Part shown: positions 20,385-29,913 of the stretch, piece by piece
How positions within the stretch are numbered: the stretch's first letter is position 1
How the letters are laid out: every line of letters starts with the position of its first letter
Assembly: GCF_011492965.1 (NCBI RefSeq)
Contig: NZ_CP045121.1
Coordinates: forward strand, 1,302,001-1,366,000
Origin: Rubrobacter marinus
GTDB lineage: Bacteria > Actinomycetota > Rubrobacteria > Rubrobacterales > Rubrobacteraceae
Reading direction: 5' to 3'
Length of the DNA stretch: 64,000 nucleotides
The notes under the pieces: model-generated
Told to the model about the DNA's origin: nothing
Database searches by the model: none
What the model saw: only the letters and a program-made list of their open reading frames with translations
Made by a program: the position numbers and the translations under genes

Positions 20385-21764
20385 ATGGCGGAGAGGTCGG
20401 AGGGCACGAGGGGGGACACGACGAGCGTCGGGGCGCCCGGGTTCGGGGGACGCGGGATGAACCGGCGGGACTTCCTGAAGCTAGCCGGGGCCGGGTTGGC
20501 CGGGGCGTCGCTGCTCGGCGTCGCCGGATGCGGCGGTGGCGGGGGCGGCGGCGAGGGGGGCGTGCAGGAGTTCACCTTCTCCTTCGGCCCCGACTCCTCC
20601 GGGAGCCTGCAGGCCCTCGTGGACCGCTTCAACCAGCAGTTCGAGGGACAGTACAGGGCCAACTACCGGGAGATGCCCGCGGACACGGGCCAGTACTTCG
20701 ACCAGATCCGCACCGAGTTCCAGGGCGGGGGCGGCGACATCGACCTCATCGGGGGCGACGTGATCTGGCCAGCCCAGCTCGCGGCCCCCGGCTACATCGC
20801 CGACCTCTCCGACCGCTTCCCCGAGGAGGAGCGCGCGAATTTCCTCGAAGGGCCCATAGAATCCAACACCTTCGAGGGCGCCGTCTACGGGGTGCCGTGG
20901 TTCACGGACGCCGGGATGCTCTACCGCCGGGTGGACCTTCTGGAGCAGGCGGGCTTCACCGAGCCGCCGGCGACCTGGGACGAGCTCAAGGAGCAGGTCA
21001 GGGCGGTGCAGGAGCAGGTGCCGGACGCCCCGCGCTACGGGTTCGTCTTCCAGGGCTCCAACTACGAGGGCGCGGTCGTCAACGGCCTGGAGTACATCTA
21101 CAGCGCCGGCGGCAGGGTGCTCGCCGAGGGCAGCAGCGACGAGGTCGTCATAGACAGCCCGGAGTCCGCGGAGGGGCTCTCCATCGAGAGGAGCATGGTC
21201 GAGGAGGGGATCGCCCCCCAGGCGGTCGCCAACTTCACGGAGACCGAGTCGCAGGAGGCCTTCCTGCAGGGCGACGCGATCTTCTGCCGCAACTGGCCGT
21301 ACCTGTACGCGCTCACGACCGACCCCGAGGGGTCCCAGATCACGCCCGAGCAGGTCGGCGTCTCCGCGCTGCCGGCGGCCGAGGGCGGCGAGAGCGTCAG
21401 CGGCCTGGGCGGCTGGAACTTCTACCTCAACGCCAACTCCGAGAACCAGGACGCCGCCTACGAGTTCGTGAGGTTCGCGACCTCCGCCGAGCAGCAGAAG
21501 CAGCGCGCGCTCGACGGCTCGTTCCTGCCGACCCTCAAGGAGCTCTACGAGGACCAGGAGATCCTCGACGCCGTGCCGGTGATCGCCCTCGCCCCCGAGG
21601 CGCTGGAGCGCACGCAGCCGCGCCCGATCTCGCCCTACTACTCGGACATGTCCCTGAGGATGGCCGAGCAGTTCAACAACAACCTCACCGGCAACCAGAC
21701 GCCGGAGGAGACGGTGGCGACGCTCCAGGAGCAGCTGACGGAGATCGTCCAGCAGGCGCAGTAA
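20385..21764 (+). CDS. ABC sugar-type solute-binding lipoprotein, Tat signal
   Basis: Extracytoplasmic receptor of the importer (family 1 solute-binding protein, 459 residues). The N-terminus has a twin-arginine motif NRRDFLKLAG (R27-R28) followed by a lipobox ending at C49 (GVAGC), so it is probably exported folded by Tat and lipidated. A glycine-rich linker follows. The ligand, likely a sugar or glycerol-phosphate compound, cannot be told. ATG 20385 has GAAGGAGAGG upstream; M25 is an alternative start. Confidence 0.9.
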   Translation: MAERSEGTRGDTTSVGAPGFGGRGMNRRDFLKLAGAGLAGASLLGVAGCGGGGGGGEGGVQEFTFSFGPDSSGSLQALVDRFNQQFEGQYRANYREMPADTGQYFDQIRTEFQGGGGDIDLIGGDVIWPAQLAAPGYIADLSDRFPEEERANFLEGPIESNTFEGAVYGVPWFTDAGMLYRRVDLLEQAGFTEPPATWDELKEQVRAVQEQVPDAPRYGFVFQGSNYEGAVVNGLEYIYSAGGRVLAEGSSDEVVIDSPESAEGLSIERSMVEEGIAPQAVANFTETESQEAFLQGDAIFCRNWPYLYALTTDPEGSQITPEQVGVSALPAAEGGESVSGLGGWNFYLNANSENQDAAYEFVRFATSAEQQKQRALDGSFLPTLKELYEDQEILDAVPVIALAPEALERTQPRPISPYYSDMSLRMAEQFNNNLTGNQTPEETVATLQEQLTEIVQQAQ

Positions 21765-21782
21765 GCAAGCCGGAAGCCCGAG

Positions 21783-21807
21783 GGGGGCGGCGGGGTCCGC
21801 CGCCCCC
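21783..21807 (+). promoter_or_regulatory. GC hairpin between binding-protein and permease genes
   Basis: A perfect 11-bp stem (21783-21793 with 21797-21807) and a 3-base loop lie between the binding-protein stop and the GGAAGGAGAGG ribosome site of the first permease. Hairpins here protect the binding-protein mRNA from 3' decay in other ABC operons, giving excess receptor over permease. That role is inferred. Confidence 0.55.
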
Positions 21808-21826
21808 AGGGAAGGAGAGGTAAGCC

Positions 21827-22750
21827 GTGACCACCGCGAGAGGGCAGAGCGGGCAGAAAAAAGGGCGGGGCCTGTTAAGAGAAGAGTTCGGCAACCCGGA
21901 GAGGCGCACGGCGTACTACATGATCCTGCCGGCGCTCCTGATCATCCTGATCGTCGCGTTCTTCCCGATCGCGTACTCCGTCTACCTCAGCCTCTTCCAG
22001 GCGAACATCAACGGCGTCGGCCAGTTTGTGGGGCTCGAGAACTACGTCGAGATGTTCCAGAACGACGCGTTCTTGCGCGGGCTGAACAACACGGTCATCT
22101 TCACGGTGGTCAGCGTCTTCTTCGAGTTCATCATAGGCCTGGGCATCGCGCTGGCCATCAACCGGGCCTTCAGGGGCCGGGGGCTCGTACGCGCCGCCGT
22201 CCTCGTGCCGTGGGCGTTCCCCACGGTCATCTCGGCGGTGATGTGGCGCCTGATGTTCCAGGACCAGGTGGGCGTCATAAACTACGTCGCGAACGCCATC
22301 GGGATCATAAGCGAGCCGATCCTCTCGGACAGGACGCTGCTCCTGATCGCCGCGATCGGTGTCGACGTTTGGAAGACGACCCCGTTTATGGCGCTCCTCC
22401 TGCTGGCCGGCCTGCAGACCATCCCCGGCGACGTGTACGAGGCGGCGCGCGTCGATGGCGCGAGCGTGATGCAGCGCTTCTTCCGCATAACGCTCCCGCT
22501 GCTCAAGCCGGCGATCCTCGTCGCGCTCCTCTTCCGCACGCTCGACTCCTGGCGGGTCTACGACCTGTTCTGGGGGATGGCGGGCCGGGAGCTCGAGTCC
22601 CTGAGCACGTTCGTGTACACGGGGGTGAGGATCAGCCAGCTCCAGTTCAGCGTCGGGAACGCGGCGGCCGTGTTCATCTTTATAACGGCGTTCTTGATCG
22701 CGATCTTCTTTATCAAGGTCCTCGGCATGCAGACTTCCACGGAGGAGTAG
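21827..22750 (+). CDS. ABC sugar importer permease, MalF/UgpA type
   Basis: 307-residue inner-membrane protein with six predicted helices; the first begins around residue 30 (AYYMILPALLIILI). The EAA loop that contacts the ATPase reads YEAARVDGASVMQRFFRITLP. GTG 21827 has a good ribosome site. It pairs with the permease 6 bases downstream. Confidence 0.93.
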   Translation: MTTARGQSGQKKGRGLLREEFGNPERRTAYYMILPALLIILIVAFFPIAYSVYLSLFQANINGVGQFVGLENYVEMFQNDAFLRGLNNTVIFTVVSVFFEFIIGLGIALAINRAFRGRGLVRAAVLVPWAFPTVISAVMWRLMFQDQVGVINYVANAIGIISEPILSDRTLLLIAAIGVDVWKTTPFMALLLLAGLQTIPGDVYEAARVDGASVMQRFFRITLPLLKPAILVALLFRTLDSWRVYDLFWGMAGRELESLSTFVYTGVRISQLQFSVGNAAAVFIFITAFLIAIFFIKVLGMQTSTEE

Positions 22751-22756
22751 AGGCAC

Positions 22757-23611
22757 ATGGCTGCAGCTAGCGCGTCCGGCTCCGGCCGGAGCACCCTGGG
22801 AACGGTGCTTTTCTACGTATTCGTCGCCCTGTTCGTCCTGGTGAGCGTGGCCCCGCTCTTGTGGGTCTTCAAGATGAGCATCATCACCAAGACCGAGCTC
22901 TTCGCCAACCCGCCGACCTTCCTGCCCAACAGCCCGACCGCGACCTCGTACGGCACGATCTTCGGCGACGAGCGGTTCCGAAAGGCGCTCATAAACAGCA
23001 CCATCATCGCCGGGGTGACGACGGTGATCTGCCTGTTCTTCGGCTCCATCGCCGCCTACGCCATCGCCCGCTTGAGGTTCCGCTTCAAGAGCCTGGTGAT
23101 GACGCTGATACTCGCGATCAGCTTCTTCCCGGCGGTGGCCATCATCGCGCCGTTGTTCCTCCAGTACAGGACGATCGGCATCATCGACACCTACTGGGCG
23201 GTCATCATCACCGACACGGTCTTCGCGCTGCCGCTGACGATCTGGATCCTGGTGGCCTTCTTCAAGGAGCTGCCCCGGGACCTGGAGGAGGCCGCCAAGG
23301 TCGACGGGGCGACGACGATACAGGCGTTCAGAAAGGTCATCGTCCCGCTCGCGGCCCCCGGCGTGTTCACGACCGCGATCCTGACGTTCATCTTCGCCTG
23401 GAACGAGTTCCTCTTCGCGAACACGTTCCTCTTCGACGCGGACACCCAGCCGGTGACGGTCGCGATCCCGAACTTCGCCACGGTCTACACGGTGGACTAC
23501 GGGGCGCAGGCCGCCGCCGCCGTGACGGTGACGATACCGCTGGTCATCCTCGTCCTGTTGTTCCAGCGCAGGATCGTCTCCGGCCTGACCGCCGGCGCCG
23601 TGAAGGGCTAG
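22757..23611 (+). CDS. ABC sugar importer permease, MalG/UgpE type
   Basis: Second permease, 284 residues and six helices, with the EAA loop EEAAKVDGATTIQAFRKVI. It begins 6 bases after the first permease. Together with the ATPase at 19020 and the receptor at 20385 it completes one importer. Confidence 0.93.
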   Translation: MAAASASGSGRSTLGTVLFYVFVALFVLVSVAPLLWVFKMSIITKTELFANPPTFLPNSPTATSYGTIFGDERFRKALINSTIIAGVTTVICLFFGSIAAYAIARLRFRFKSLVMTLILAISFFPAVAIIAPLFLQYRTIGIIDTYWAVIITDTVFALPLTIWILVAFFKELPRDLEEAAKVDGATTIQAFRKVIVPLAAPGVFTTAILTFIFAWNEFLFANTFLFDADTQPVTVAIPNFATVYTVDYGAQAAAAVTVTIPLVILVLLFQRRIVSGLTAGAVKG

Positions 23612-23622
23612 GCGCGCACGCC

Positions 23623-24621
23623 CTGAGCACGATAAGGAAAGAGAAATTCTGGGCGCGGGACCTCGCCCCCGGCGTGGCCCCGCGCACCACGTTTCTGGCG
23701 ACGGACGCGAGCGTGCGCACGGACAGCCGCGGCGTCCCTTACCTCTCGGTCTCCCTCGTGGACAAGACCGGCTCCGTCGACGCCCGGATGTGGCGCCTGC
23801 CCCAGGAGCTCAAGGAGGGGCTCGACGGCCCCGAGTACGTCTACGTCGAGGGGAACGCCCACGAGTACCGCGGGATGCTCCAGCTCAAGATTGAGCGCAT
23901 GAGGGTCCTGGGCCCCGGCGAGGTCGAAGAGGAGGACTACCTGCCCGCCACCGAGAAGGACCGCAAGACCCTCGCCGATGAGCTGTTGGAGGTAGGCCTC
24001 TCCTTCGAGGACGCCTACCTCGGGGAGCTCTTCGCGCGCATCGTCGACGACGAGGGGCTCTGGGAGGCGTTCTGCGCAGCGCCCGCGGCGAAGACGATGC
24101 ACCACGCCCGGATAGGCGGCCTCCTCGAGCACTCCGTGCAGTGCATGAGGGTGGCGAAGGAGATAGCCGAGCTCTACCCGGTCAACCGGGACCTCCTCCT
24201 CTTCGGCACGATCTTCCACGACGTGGGCAAGACGCGCGAGCTCTCCTGGGGGAACGGCGGCTTCGCCTACACCACCGTCGGGCGTCTCCAGGGGCACGTG
24301 GTCCTCGGAGACCGGATCGTCGCGGCGAAGGTCGCCGAGATCCCGGGTTTCCCCGAGGACCTCGCCCTCCAGCTCTCTCACCTCATGCTCTCCCACCAGG
24401 GCGAGAAGGAGTACGGCTCACCCGAGCAGCCCAAGACCCTCGAAGCGCTGCTCGTGAACCTCATAGACAACCTCGACGCCCGTACCGCCATGTTCCTGGA
24501 GACGACGAAGAACGTCTCAGCCGGCGGCTGGAGCCACCACGAGAACCCCCTCAGGCGCGCCCTGCACGTCCCCGAGGAGGCCGCGGACGACGATGGGAAC
24601 GCCCGCGCGGACGCCCCCTGA
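23623..24621 (+). CDS. YhaM-like 3'-5' exonuclease: OB-fold plus HD domain
   Basis: About 332 residues. The N-terminal half (PYLSVSLVDKTGSVDARMW) is an OB-fold like that of YhaM/CbfA, and the C-terminal half is an HD phosphohydrolase domain with GLLEHSVQ and FHDVGK. Bacillus YhaM is a 3'-to-5' exoribonuclease. The start is uncertain: no ATG or GTG lies before the conserved N-terminus, and I use CTG 23623, which lacks a ribosome site. It follows the permease by 11 bases but is functionally unrelated. Confidence 0.8.
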   Translation: MSTIRKEKFWARDLAPGVAPRTTFLATDASVRTDSRGVPYLSVSLVDKTGSVDARMWRLPQELKEGLDGPEYVYVEGNAHEYRGMLQLKIERMRVLGPGEVEEEDYLPATEKDRKTLADELLEVGLSFEDAYLGELFARIVDDEGLWEAFCAAPAAKTMHHARIGGLLEHSVQCMRVAKEIAELYPVNRDLLLFGTIFHDVGKTRELSWGNGGFAYTTVGRLQGHVVLGDRIVAAKVAEIPGFPEDLALQLSHLMLSHQGEKEYGSPEQPKTLEALLVNLIDNLDARTAMFLETTKNVSAGGWSHHENPLRRALHVPEEAADDDGNARADAP

Positions 24622-24649
24622 TCCCACGTAGAACCTGCGTCGGGGTCTG

Positions 24650-26290
24650 CTACCGGCGCGCTATTCGCACCGCGTCTGCGAATATCGGGCCGGCAGAGGC
24701 AGTCCAACGCGACATACGGATGTACCCGCCGTCCCCCTTCCCGAGGGTGAACGCTCCGAGATAGACCCACCTGCCGCCGCTGATGCGCTGGTTCAGCTTA
24801 AGCGTCCTGACCCCGGTGGTCGTCGAGATCTGGATCGGGGCCGCGGGGTTGTAGGAGGAGTGGGCGGGCCACCAGGCGAAGACGTCGTACTGGCCGGTGG
24901 CCGGCACGCTGATCTTGAAGGTCGCCAGGTCCGAGACCGCCTTGGGCGTGGCGTAGCGGAAGTCGGCCCCGTAGCGCTGGGAATTGAAGTTGCCCAGCTT
25001 CCAGTCGCCCGACGCGAAGAAGCGCCCGGCCGTACCGTTGCCGACCACCGTGCTGTAGGTCGGCGAGGCGACGGGCTTCGTCGTGGGGGCGGGGGTCACC
25101 GGGTGCGCCGTGGTCGTCGCGGTACCGGCGGCCTCTCGAACGTACGTCATGTACTTCGTCCAGTTCCAGCCACCGCCGGGGTCGGTGTGGTTGTCTATGC
25201 CCCCGTAGCGGCCGGGGTCGTCGGGGTCGGGGACCTCGTTGTGGCCGATGACGTGGGCGCGGTCGATGGGGATGTCGTACTTCTTGCACAGGTAGGCCGT
25301 GAGCCTCGCCGAGGAGCGGTACATGGCGTCCGTGAACCACCTGTTCGGGTCGGAGACGAAGCCCTCGTGCTCGATGCCGATGCTGGCGCGGTTGTAGGCG
25401 AGGTTGCCGGCGTGGTAGCCAACGTCCTTCTCCCGCACCGACTGGCCCACCTTGCCGTCCGCGGACCTCACCGTGTAGTGCGCCGAGGCGTACACCCCAG
25501 CGGTGGCGAAGTGCGACAGCGTGCCGGAGTACGAACCCTGGGCGACGTGGACGATGACCTTGTCCATGTTGTACGTCGACTCCCTGCTGGAGACCCCGTA
25601 GTTGTCCGGGTGCGCCGCCACGAACTCTGAGCCGGGGTACTCGCCCGCCGCCAGGGCGAACCGCCTCTCGGGCGTGCGGACGTCGGTTTGCGGCTTCAGG
25701 GTCACCCTCTCTCCCTCCGAGGTCGTGCTTGAGGCGCCGGTACCGAGCGTCTCGAAGACCTGGTCGGCGTACACCGCTCCGCCGCCGTACTCTGCGAGCG
25801 CGCCGTACCAACCGTTCAGGCCCGCCGGCTTATCCTCCCCCACGATACGCCCGAGGACGGCCGCGCCGCCCGCGATGTTCGCCGCCCGCTCCGTCTTGAG
25901 GACCTCCCTGGACGCGCGCGTGAGCCGCGCGGCTTCCCCGAGAAAATCGCTCCGAGGGTTCTCCGTGAGGGCCATGATCCCGTAGACGCCCCTCCCGTCG
26001 GGGCTCCCCAGACCGGGCTCGGACTCCTCGTACTCGCTCGCCTCGGGCGGGGGCATCTCCCAGCGCGTGTTGACGTAGCCCGTCGCCAGAAGTATCTCGA
26101 CCGGGACCTCGTGCTCCTTTGCGGCCTTCTCGAACTCTCTCTCGAGCGCCGAGGGAGCCTGGGCCAGAACGTCGCCGGCGCCTACGGCCGTCAGCAGGAA
26201 CACTCCCGCCACACCCGCTCCGCTCAGCTTGAGAAAGCGTCGGCGGTCCATGTGAGACTGCGAGCCTTCCGTGAATCCACTAAAAGACAT
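24650..26290 (-). CDS. Tat-exported N-acetylmuramoyl-L-alanine amidase with golvesin-like C-terminal domain
   Basis: Cell-wall hydrolase of 546 residues. The Tat signal is MDRRRFLKLSG from residue 14, with cleavage near ALAQA-type residues. A lysozyme-like helical region precedes an amidase_2 domain (VIVHVAQGSYSG, ASAHYTV, GHNEVPDPDDPGR, NHTDPGG, whose H and D are probable zinc ligands). A threonine/proline-rich linker leads to a C-terminal beta domain (DVFAWWPAHSSYNPAAP) of the golvesin/polysaccharide-lyase binding type. ATG 26290 has GGAGGGG at good spacing. TatA lies just upstream, matching its export route. Confidence 0.88.
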   Translation of the reverse strand: MSFSGFTEGSQSHMDRRRFLKLSGAGVAGVFLLTAVGAGDVLAQAPSALEREFEKAAKEHEVPVEILLATGYVNTRWEMPPPEASEYEESEPGLGSPDGRGVYGIMALTENPRSDFLGEAARLTRASREVLKTERAANIAGGAAVLGRIVGEDKPAGLNGWYGALAEYGGGAVYADQVFETLGTGASSTTSEGERVTLKPQTDVRTPERRFALAAGEYPGSEFVAAHPDNYGVSSRESTYNMDKVIVHVAQGSYSGTLSHFATAGVYASAHYTVRSADGKVGQSVREKDVGYHAGNLAYNRASIGIEHEGFVSDPNRWFTDAMYRSSARLTAYLCKKYDIPIDRAHVIGHNEVPDPDDPGRYGGIDNHTDPGGGWNWTKYMTYVREAAGTATTTAHPVTPAPTTKPVASPTYSTVVGNGTAGRFFASGDWKLGNFNSQRYGADFRYATPKAVSDLATFKISVPATGQYDVFAWWPAHSSYNPAAPIQISTTTGVRTLKLNQRISGGRWVYLGAFTLGKGDGGYIRMSRWTASAGPIFADAVRIARR

Positions 26291-26387
26291 CCATCCCCTC
26301 CAGATGGTCTATTGCACCCCTATATTATCGGCTTGGAGGGGATAAGGCTTTAACGAGTGGTTGAGTGTAGAAGGGAGCGCGGCGGAG

Positions 26388-26600
26388 CTAGCGCTTGCGG
26401 CGGGGCGTCTTGTCGCCCTCTTCGTCGTCATCGTCGACGCCGGCGGTGAGCTCGGACTTGAACTCGTCCATGGAGCGGCGCGCCTCGTTGACGAAGCGGC
26501 CGAGGTCGCGGGCCATCTGGGGGAGCTTGCTCGGCCCGAAGAGCAGGAGGAAGAGGACGGCCACCAAAACGATCTCCCCTGGACCCACCCCGAAACCCAT
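26388..26600 (-). CDS. twin-arginine translocase TatA/E-type subunit
   Basis: 70 residues: one N-terminal helix (IVLVAVLFLLLFG), the FGPSKLPQMARDLGR hinge and amphipathic helix, and an acidic/basic tail ending PRRKR. Forms the pore of the Tat exporter. A second TatA is at 44468 next to TatC. The long frame upstream is antisense to the zincin and is not coding. The ATG is at 26600. Confidence 0.9.
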   Translation of the reverse strand: MGFGVGPGEIVLVAVLFLLLFGPSKLPQMARDLGRFVNEARRSMDEFKSELTAGVDDDDEEGDKTPRRKR

Positions 26601-26735
26601 GGGGCAAATATAACCCCCCGGACCGCCGGTTACAACGCGACCGCCGCGGTCCCGTCGGGGCACGAGCGTATATACTTGGTTCGTGAAGGACTCTGTACCG
26701 CACCCGTTCTTCGGAGCTTCCTTGGAGGCCGGCGA

Positions 26736-27779
26736 GTGATCTCCTGGGGCATAGCCCGCTCCATCGCCGTTACCCTCGCCTCGCGGACGGAGGGGCCGAT
26801 CCCGGCGAAGCACGGCGCCTTCGACTACCCGGCGGTCGTCGAGGAGTCCCTGGACCCTTTGGAGGGGTTCACGGGCATCTCCCTCGGCCGCGACGCGCGT
26901 CCCATCCGCGTGGCGAGCCGCGCCGAGTGGATCGACTTCAACATCTCGGCCTTCGGCGCCCTCCTTGAGCCCATCCTGGAGCGCGCCTCCAAGTCCACCG
27001 GCAACGAGATGACGTGGGCCTTCGGGGCGGCCACCCTGACGGCCCAGATGGGGCTGTTGCTCGGCTTCCTCTCCGCGCGCGTCCTGGGCCAGTACGACAC
27101 GGGCCCGCTCGTCGCCGGTAACAAGTCCTCGCTCAAGAGGCCGGGGGAGCCCGGCGAGGTCTTCTTTCTCGACGGCAACATCGTCGCCGCGGCCGGGAGG
27201 CTCGGGGTGCCGGTGGACGGGCTGAGGCGCTACATCGTGCTGCACGAGACCACCCACGCCCTCCAGTTCGAGGGGCACCCGTGGCTGCGCGACCACCTCG
27301 GGGGCCTCGTCGAGGGCTTCACGGGCCCGCTCGCCGAGAAGCTCGGGGTGCTAGAGACCGTCAGGCGCATGACCGAGAACCTGCGCACCGGCGCTCGCTC
27401 GCTGGAGCTCGTGATGACGGGCGGACAGCGCAGGGCCTTCGACGAGATGCAGGCGACGATGAGCGTGATCGAGGGCTACTCCGACTACGTGATGCACCAC
27501 GTGGGGAGCCGCGTCGTCCCCGGCTACGAGGACCTGACGAGGAAGATGTCCCGGAGCCGCATGCACCGCCCGCCGCTGGAGACCGCGATCTTCCGCATCA
27601 CCGGCCTGGACATGAAGCTGGAGCAGTACCGCATGGGCGAGGAGTTCGCCGACGCGGTCGCCAGGCGCGTCGGCATGCGCGGCCTCAACCGCGTCTGGGA
27701 CGGCCCGGAGAGCATGCCGAGCCTCGCGGAGATCCGGGACCCCGGCCTCTGGATGGACCGCGTCATCCGGGCGGCATGA
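26736..27779 (+). CDS. zincin-like metalloprotease (DUF2342, F420-associated family)
   Basis: 347 residues. The zinc-protease motif HETTH (in VLHETTHALQFEGH) is intact. The family (Zincin_2/DUF2342) is found in Actinobacteria and is called coenzyme F420 biosynthesis-associated because of its distribution; its substrate is unknown. GTG 26736 is preceded by GGAGG at 26724-26728. The frame is open upstream of this but without conserved content. Confidence 0.85.
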   Translation: MISWGIARSIAVTLASRTEGPIPAKHGAFDYPAVVEESLDPLEGFTGISLGRDARPIRVASRAEWIDFNISAFGALLEPILERASKSTGNEMTWAFGAATLTAQMGLLLGFLSARVLGQYDTGPLVAGNKSSLKRPGEPGEVFFLDGNIVAAAGRLGVPVDGLRRYIVLHETTHALQFEGHPWLRDHLGGLVEGFTGPLAEKLGVLETVRRMTENLRTGARSLELVMTGGQRRAFDEMQATMSVIEGYSDYVMHHVGSRVVPGYEDLTRKMSRSRMHRPPLETAIFRITGLDMKLEQYRMGEEFADAVARRVGMRGLNRVWDGPESMPSLAEIRDPGLWMDRVIRAA

Positions 27780-27780
27780 G

Positions 27781-28107
27781 ATGCCCGGCCCGGAGAGACG
27801 GCCTCCTTCTCTAGGCTACGAGTTCGACCGCGAGGCCGAGGCCCGCGCCCGCGCCGCCGAGCTCGACCGCCGCTTCGCGCGGGAGGAGATCGTCGGCCTC
27901 CGCGTCTACCGCGTCCGCTGGAGCGGCAACTACATCGTCGAGGCCACCTTCGCCGACGACGTCCCCCAGGGGCGCATGAGGGACGCCCGCGCGCTCCTCG
28001 GCGAGTCCGGCGTCCCCGTCCACCCGGACGACCTCACGGACTACAAGCGCGCCTCGGAAGGGGGCGGGCTGCCCGGCTGGATGCGCCGCTTCTTCGGCGG
28101 CCAGTAG
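27781..28107 (+). CDS. hypothetical protein
   Basis: 108 residues starting one base after the zincin stop (TGA G ATG), so clearly co-transcribed. Rich in Arg, Ala and Glu, with a basic C-terminus (GWMRRFFGGQ). No domain recognised. Confidence 0.55.
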   Translation: MPGPERRPPSLGYEFDREAEARARAAELDRRFAREEIVGLRVYRVRWSGNYIVEATFADDVPQGRMRDARALLGESGVPVHPDDLTDYKRASEGGGLPGWMRRFFGGQ

Positions 28108-28142
28108 GGAAGCTTCGCGGGTCGCAGGGGGCGCGCCCCGCG

Positions 28143-28436
28143 TCAGTCAATGCGCTGTTCGAGGCGCGTGATCTGCTCCCTCAGCTCCTCGATCTCGTGT
28201 TCGAGGTACTTCTCGCGGCCGCGGATGCGGGTGTAGCCGGATTCGAGGGCGCGGCCGAGGCCGTTGGCGCTCCGCGCGGCCGTTCGGCCCACGAAGCGGG
28301 CGCCGCCGCCGAGCCCTCCCAGGGTGACCTTGCCGACGGAGCGGGCCGTCGGGGTCGCGGCGAAGAGGCCGGCGGCGAAGCCCGTGGTGGCCCCGAGGAC
28401 CGCCCCGAAAACGAACTTCGTCGATCCCTCGCCCAT
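28143..28436 (-). CDS. hypothetical membrane-associated coiled-coil protein
   Basis: 97 residues: a glycine-rich hydrophobic N-terminus (FVFGAVLGATTGFAAGLFAA) reminiscent of YtxH-type small envelope proteins, then a charged helix predicted to form a coiled coil (KYLEHEIEELREQITRLEQ). Start ATG 28436; GTG 28451 is an alternative. Divergent from selA. Confidence 0.6.
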   Translation of the reverse strand: MGEGSTKFVFGAVLGATTGFAAGLFAATPTARSVGKVTLGGLGGGARFVGRTAARSANGLGRALESGYTRIRGREKYLEHEIEELREQITRLEQRID

Positions 28437-28517
28437 CAGTAGCGGCACCCCCTCGGCCTCCCGGTCCGTGACGGGGCAGTTTAGCACGGTCCCCACCGCC
28501 CGTAGACGGCCCCGCGT

Positions 28518-28523
28518 TATACT
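28518..28523 (+). promoter_or_regulatory. -10 box of selA
   Basis: TATACT lies 7 bases before the selA ATG, with no ribosome site in between, so a leaderless mRNA is likely. Confidence 0.5.
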
Positions 28524-28530
28524 CACGGCG

Positions 28531-29913
28531 ATGCTGGAGACGGGCACAAGGGAGCGCCTGCGGAACCTTCCCGCGGTGGACGCGGTGCTGCGTTCCCCGG
28601 GGGCCGAGGCCTTTGTCGCGCGCCACGGAAGGGCGGGGGCGACGTCCGCCGTCCGGGAGGCGCTGGAGCGGGCGCGGCGCGAGATCCTGGCCGGAGGGGA
28701 GCCCGAGGCCTCGGAGGAGGCGGTGCTCGCGGACGCCGAGGGCCTGCTCTCGGGCAGGGGCTTGAGGAGGGTCGTGAACGCGACGGGCGTCGTCCTCCAC
28801 ACCAACCTCGGCCGCTCCGTCCTCTCGGAGGCGGCCGTTGCCGCCGCGGTCGGGGCCGCCGCCTCGTACTCGAACCTGGAGTACGACGTCGCCGCGGGCC
28901 GCCGCGGCTCCCGCTACGACCACGCCGTCCCGCTCCTCACGGAGCTGACCGGGGCGGAAGACGCCCTCGTCGTGAATAACTGCGCCGGGGCCACCCTGCT
29001 CGCCCTCTCTGCCGTCGTCGCGGAGGCGCGGGAGGAGGGGCTCGGGGAGCCTGAGGTCGTCGTCTCGCGGGGGCAGCTTATCGAGATCGGGGGAGGTTTC
29101 AGGATTCCGGAGGTACTGGAGCTCTCCGGCGCCCGGATGCGCGAGGTCGGCACGACGAACCGCACCCGGCTCTCGGACTACGGGAGGGCCACGAACGAGA
29201 GCACCCGCGCGCTCCTGTGGGTCCACCCGAGCAACTTCGAGATCGAGGGCTTCACCGAGTCCGTCGGGGTGGCGGAGCTCGCGACGCTCGGGCCGCCGGT
29301 CGTGGCCGACGTCGGGAGCGGTGCGCTGCTGCCCCTGAGCGACGAGCCCGTGGTCGAGAGGGCGGTGCGGGACGGGGCGGCGCTCACGATCTTTTCGGGC
29401 GACAAGCTCCTCGGGGGGCCGCAGGCCGGTATCGTCGTCGGGGAGTCCCGCTGGATCTCCGCGATGCGCCGCCACCCCCTCTGCCGGGCCCTTCGCGCCG
29501 ACAAGCTCTGCCTCGCCGCCCTCGAGGCCACGCTGTACGCCTACCGGGACGGCACGGCCCGCGAGGATCTGCCCACCCTGAGGATGCTCGGCGCCCCGGC
29601 GGGGGAGATGCAGGAACGGGCCAACCGGCTCGCGGCCGAGATCACCGGCGCGGCTCCGGACCTCCTCGTGGACGTGGCCCCCTCCGTCGCCCGGAGCGGC
29701 GGCGGGACGCTCCCGCTCTACGAGGTGCCGTCCTACGCCGTGCGCATCGGGGGCGAAGGAGTCGCCGCCGACGCGGTGGCCGAGGCGCTGCGGTCCGCCG
29801 CGACGCCGGTGGTGGGCCGGGTCGCCGACGGGCGGCTCTGGCTAGACGTACGGACGCTTCTGGAGGGTGACGAGGAGGCGATCCTCGACGCGATCGGGGG
29901 GCTCGGTGGATAG
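28531..29913 (+). CDS. selA: L-seryl-tRNA(Sec) selenium transferase
   Basis: Converts Ser-tRNA(Sec) to Sec-tRNA(Sec) with selenophosphate. 460 residues, PLP enzyme. N-terminal tRNA-binding region, then ATGVVLHTNLGRS, EYDVAAGRRGSR, VNNCAGATLLAL and the PLP lysine in FSGDKLLGGPQAG are all typical. It overlaps the start of selB, and tRNA-Sec follows selB. Confidence 0.95.
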   Translation: MLETGTRERLRNLPAVDAVLRSPGAEAFVARHGRAGATSAVREALERARREILAGGEPEASEEAVLADAEGLLSGRGLRRVVNATGVVLHTNLGRSVLSEAAVAAAVGAAASYSNLEYDVAAGRRGSRYDHAVPLLTELTGAEDALVVNNCAGATLLALSAVVAEAREEGLGEPEVVVSRGQLIEIGGGFRIPEVLELSGARMREVGTTNRTRLSDYGRATNESTRALLWVHPSNFEIEGFTESVGVAELATLGPPVVADVGSGALLPLSDEPVVERAVRDGAALTIFSGDKLLGGPQAGIVVGESRWISAMRRHPLCRALRADKLCLAALEATLYAYRDGTAREDLPTLRMLGAPAGEMQERANRLAAEITGAAPDLLVDVAPSVARSGGGTLPLYEVPSYAVRIGGEGVAADAVAEALRSAATPVVGRVADGRLWLDVRTLLEGDEEAILDAIGGLGG

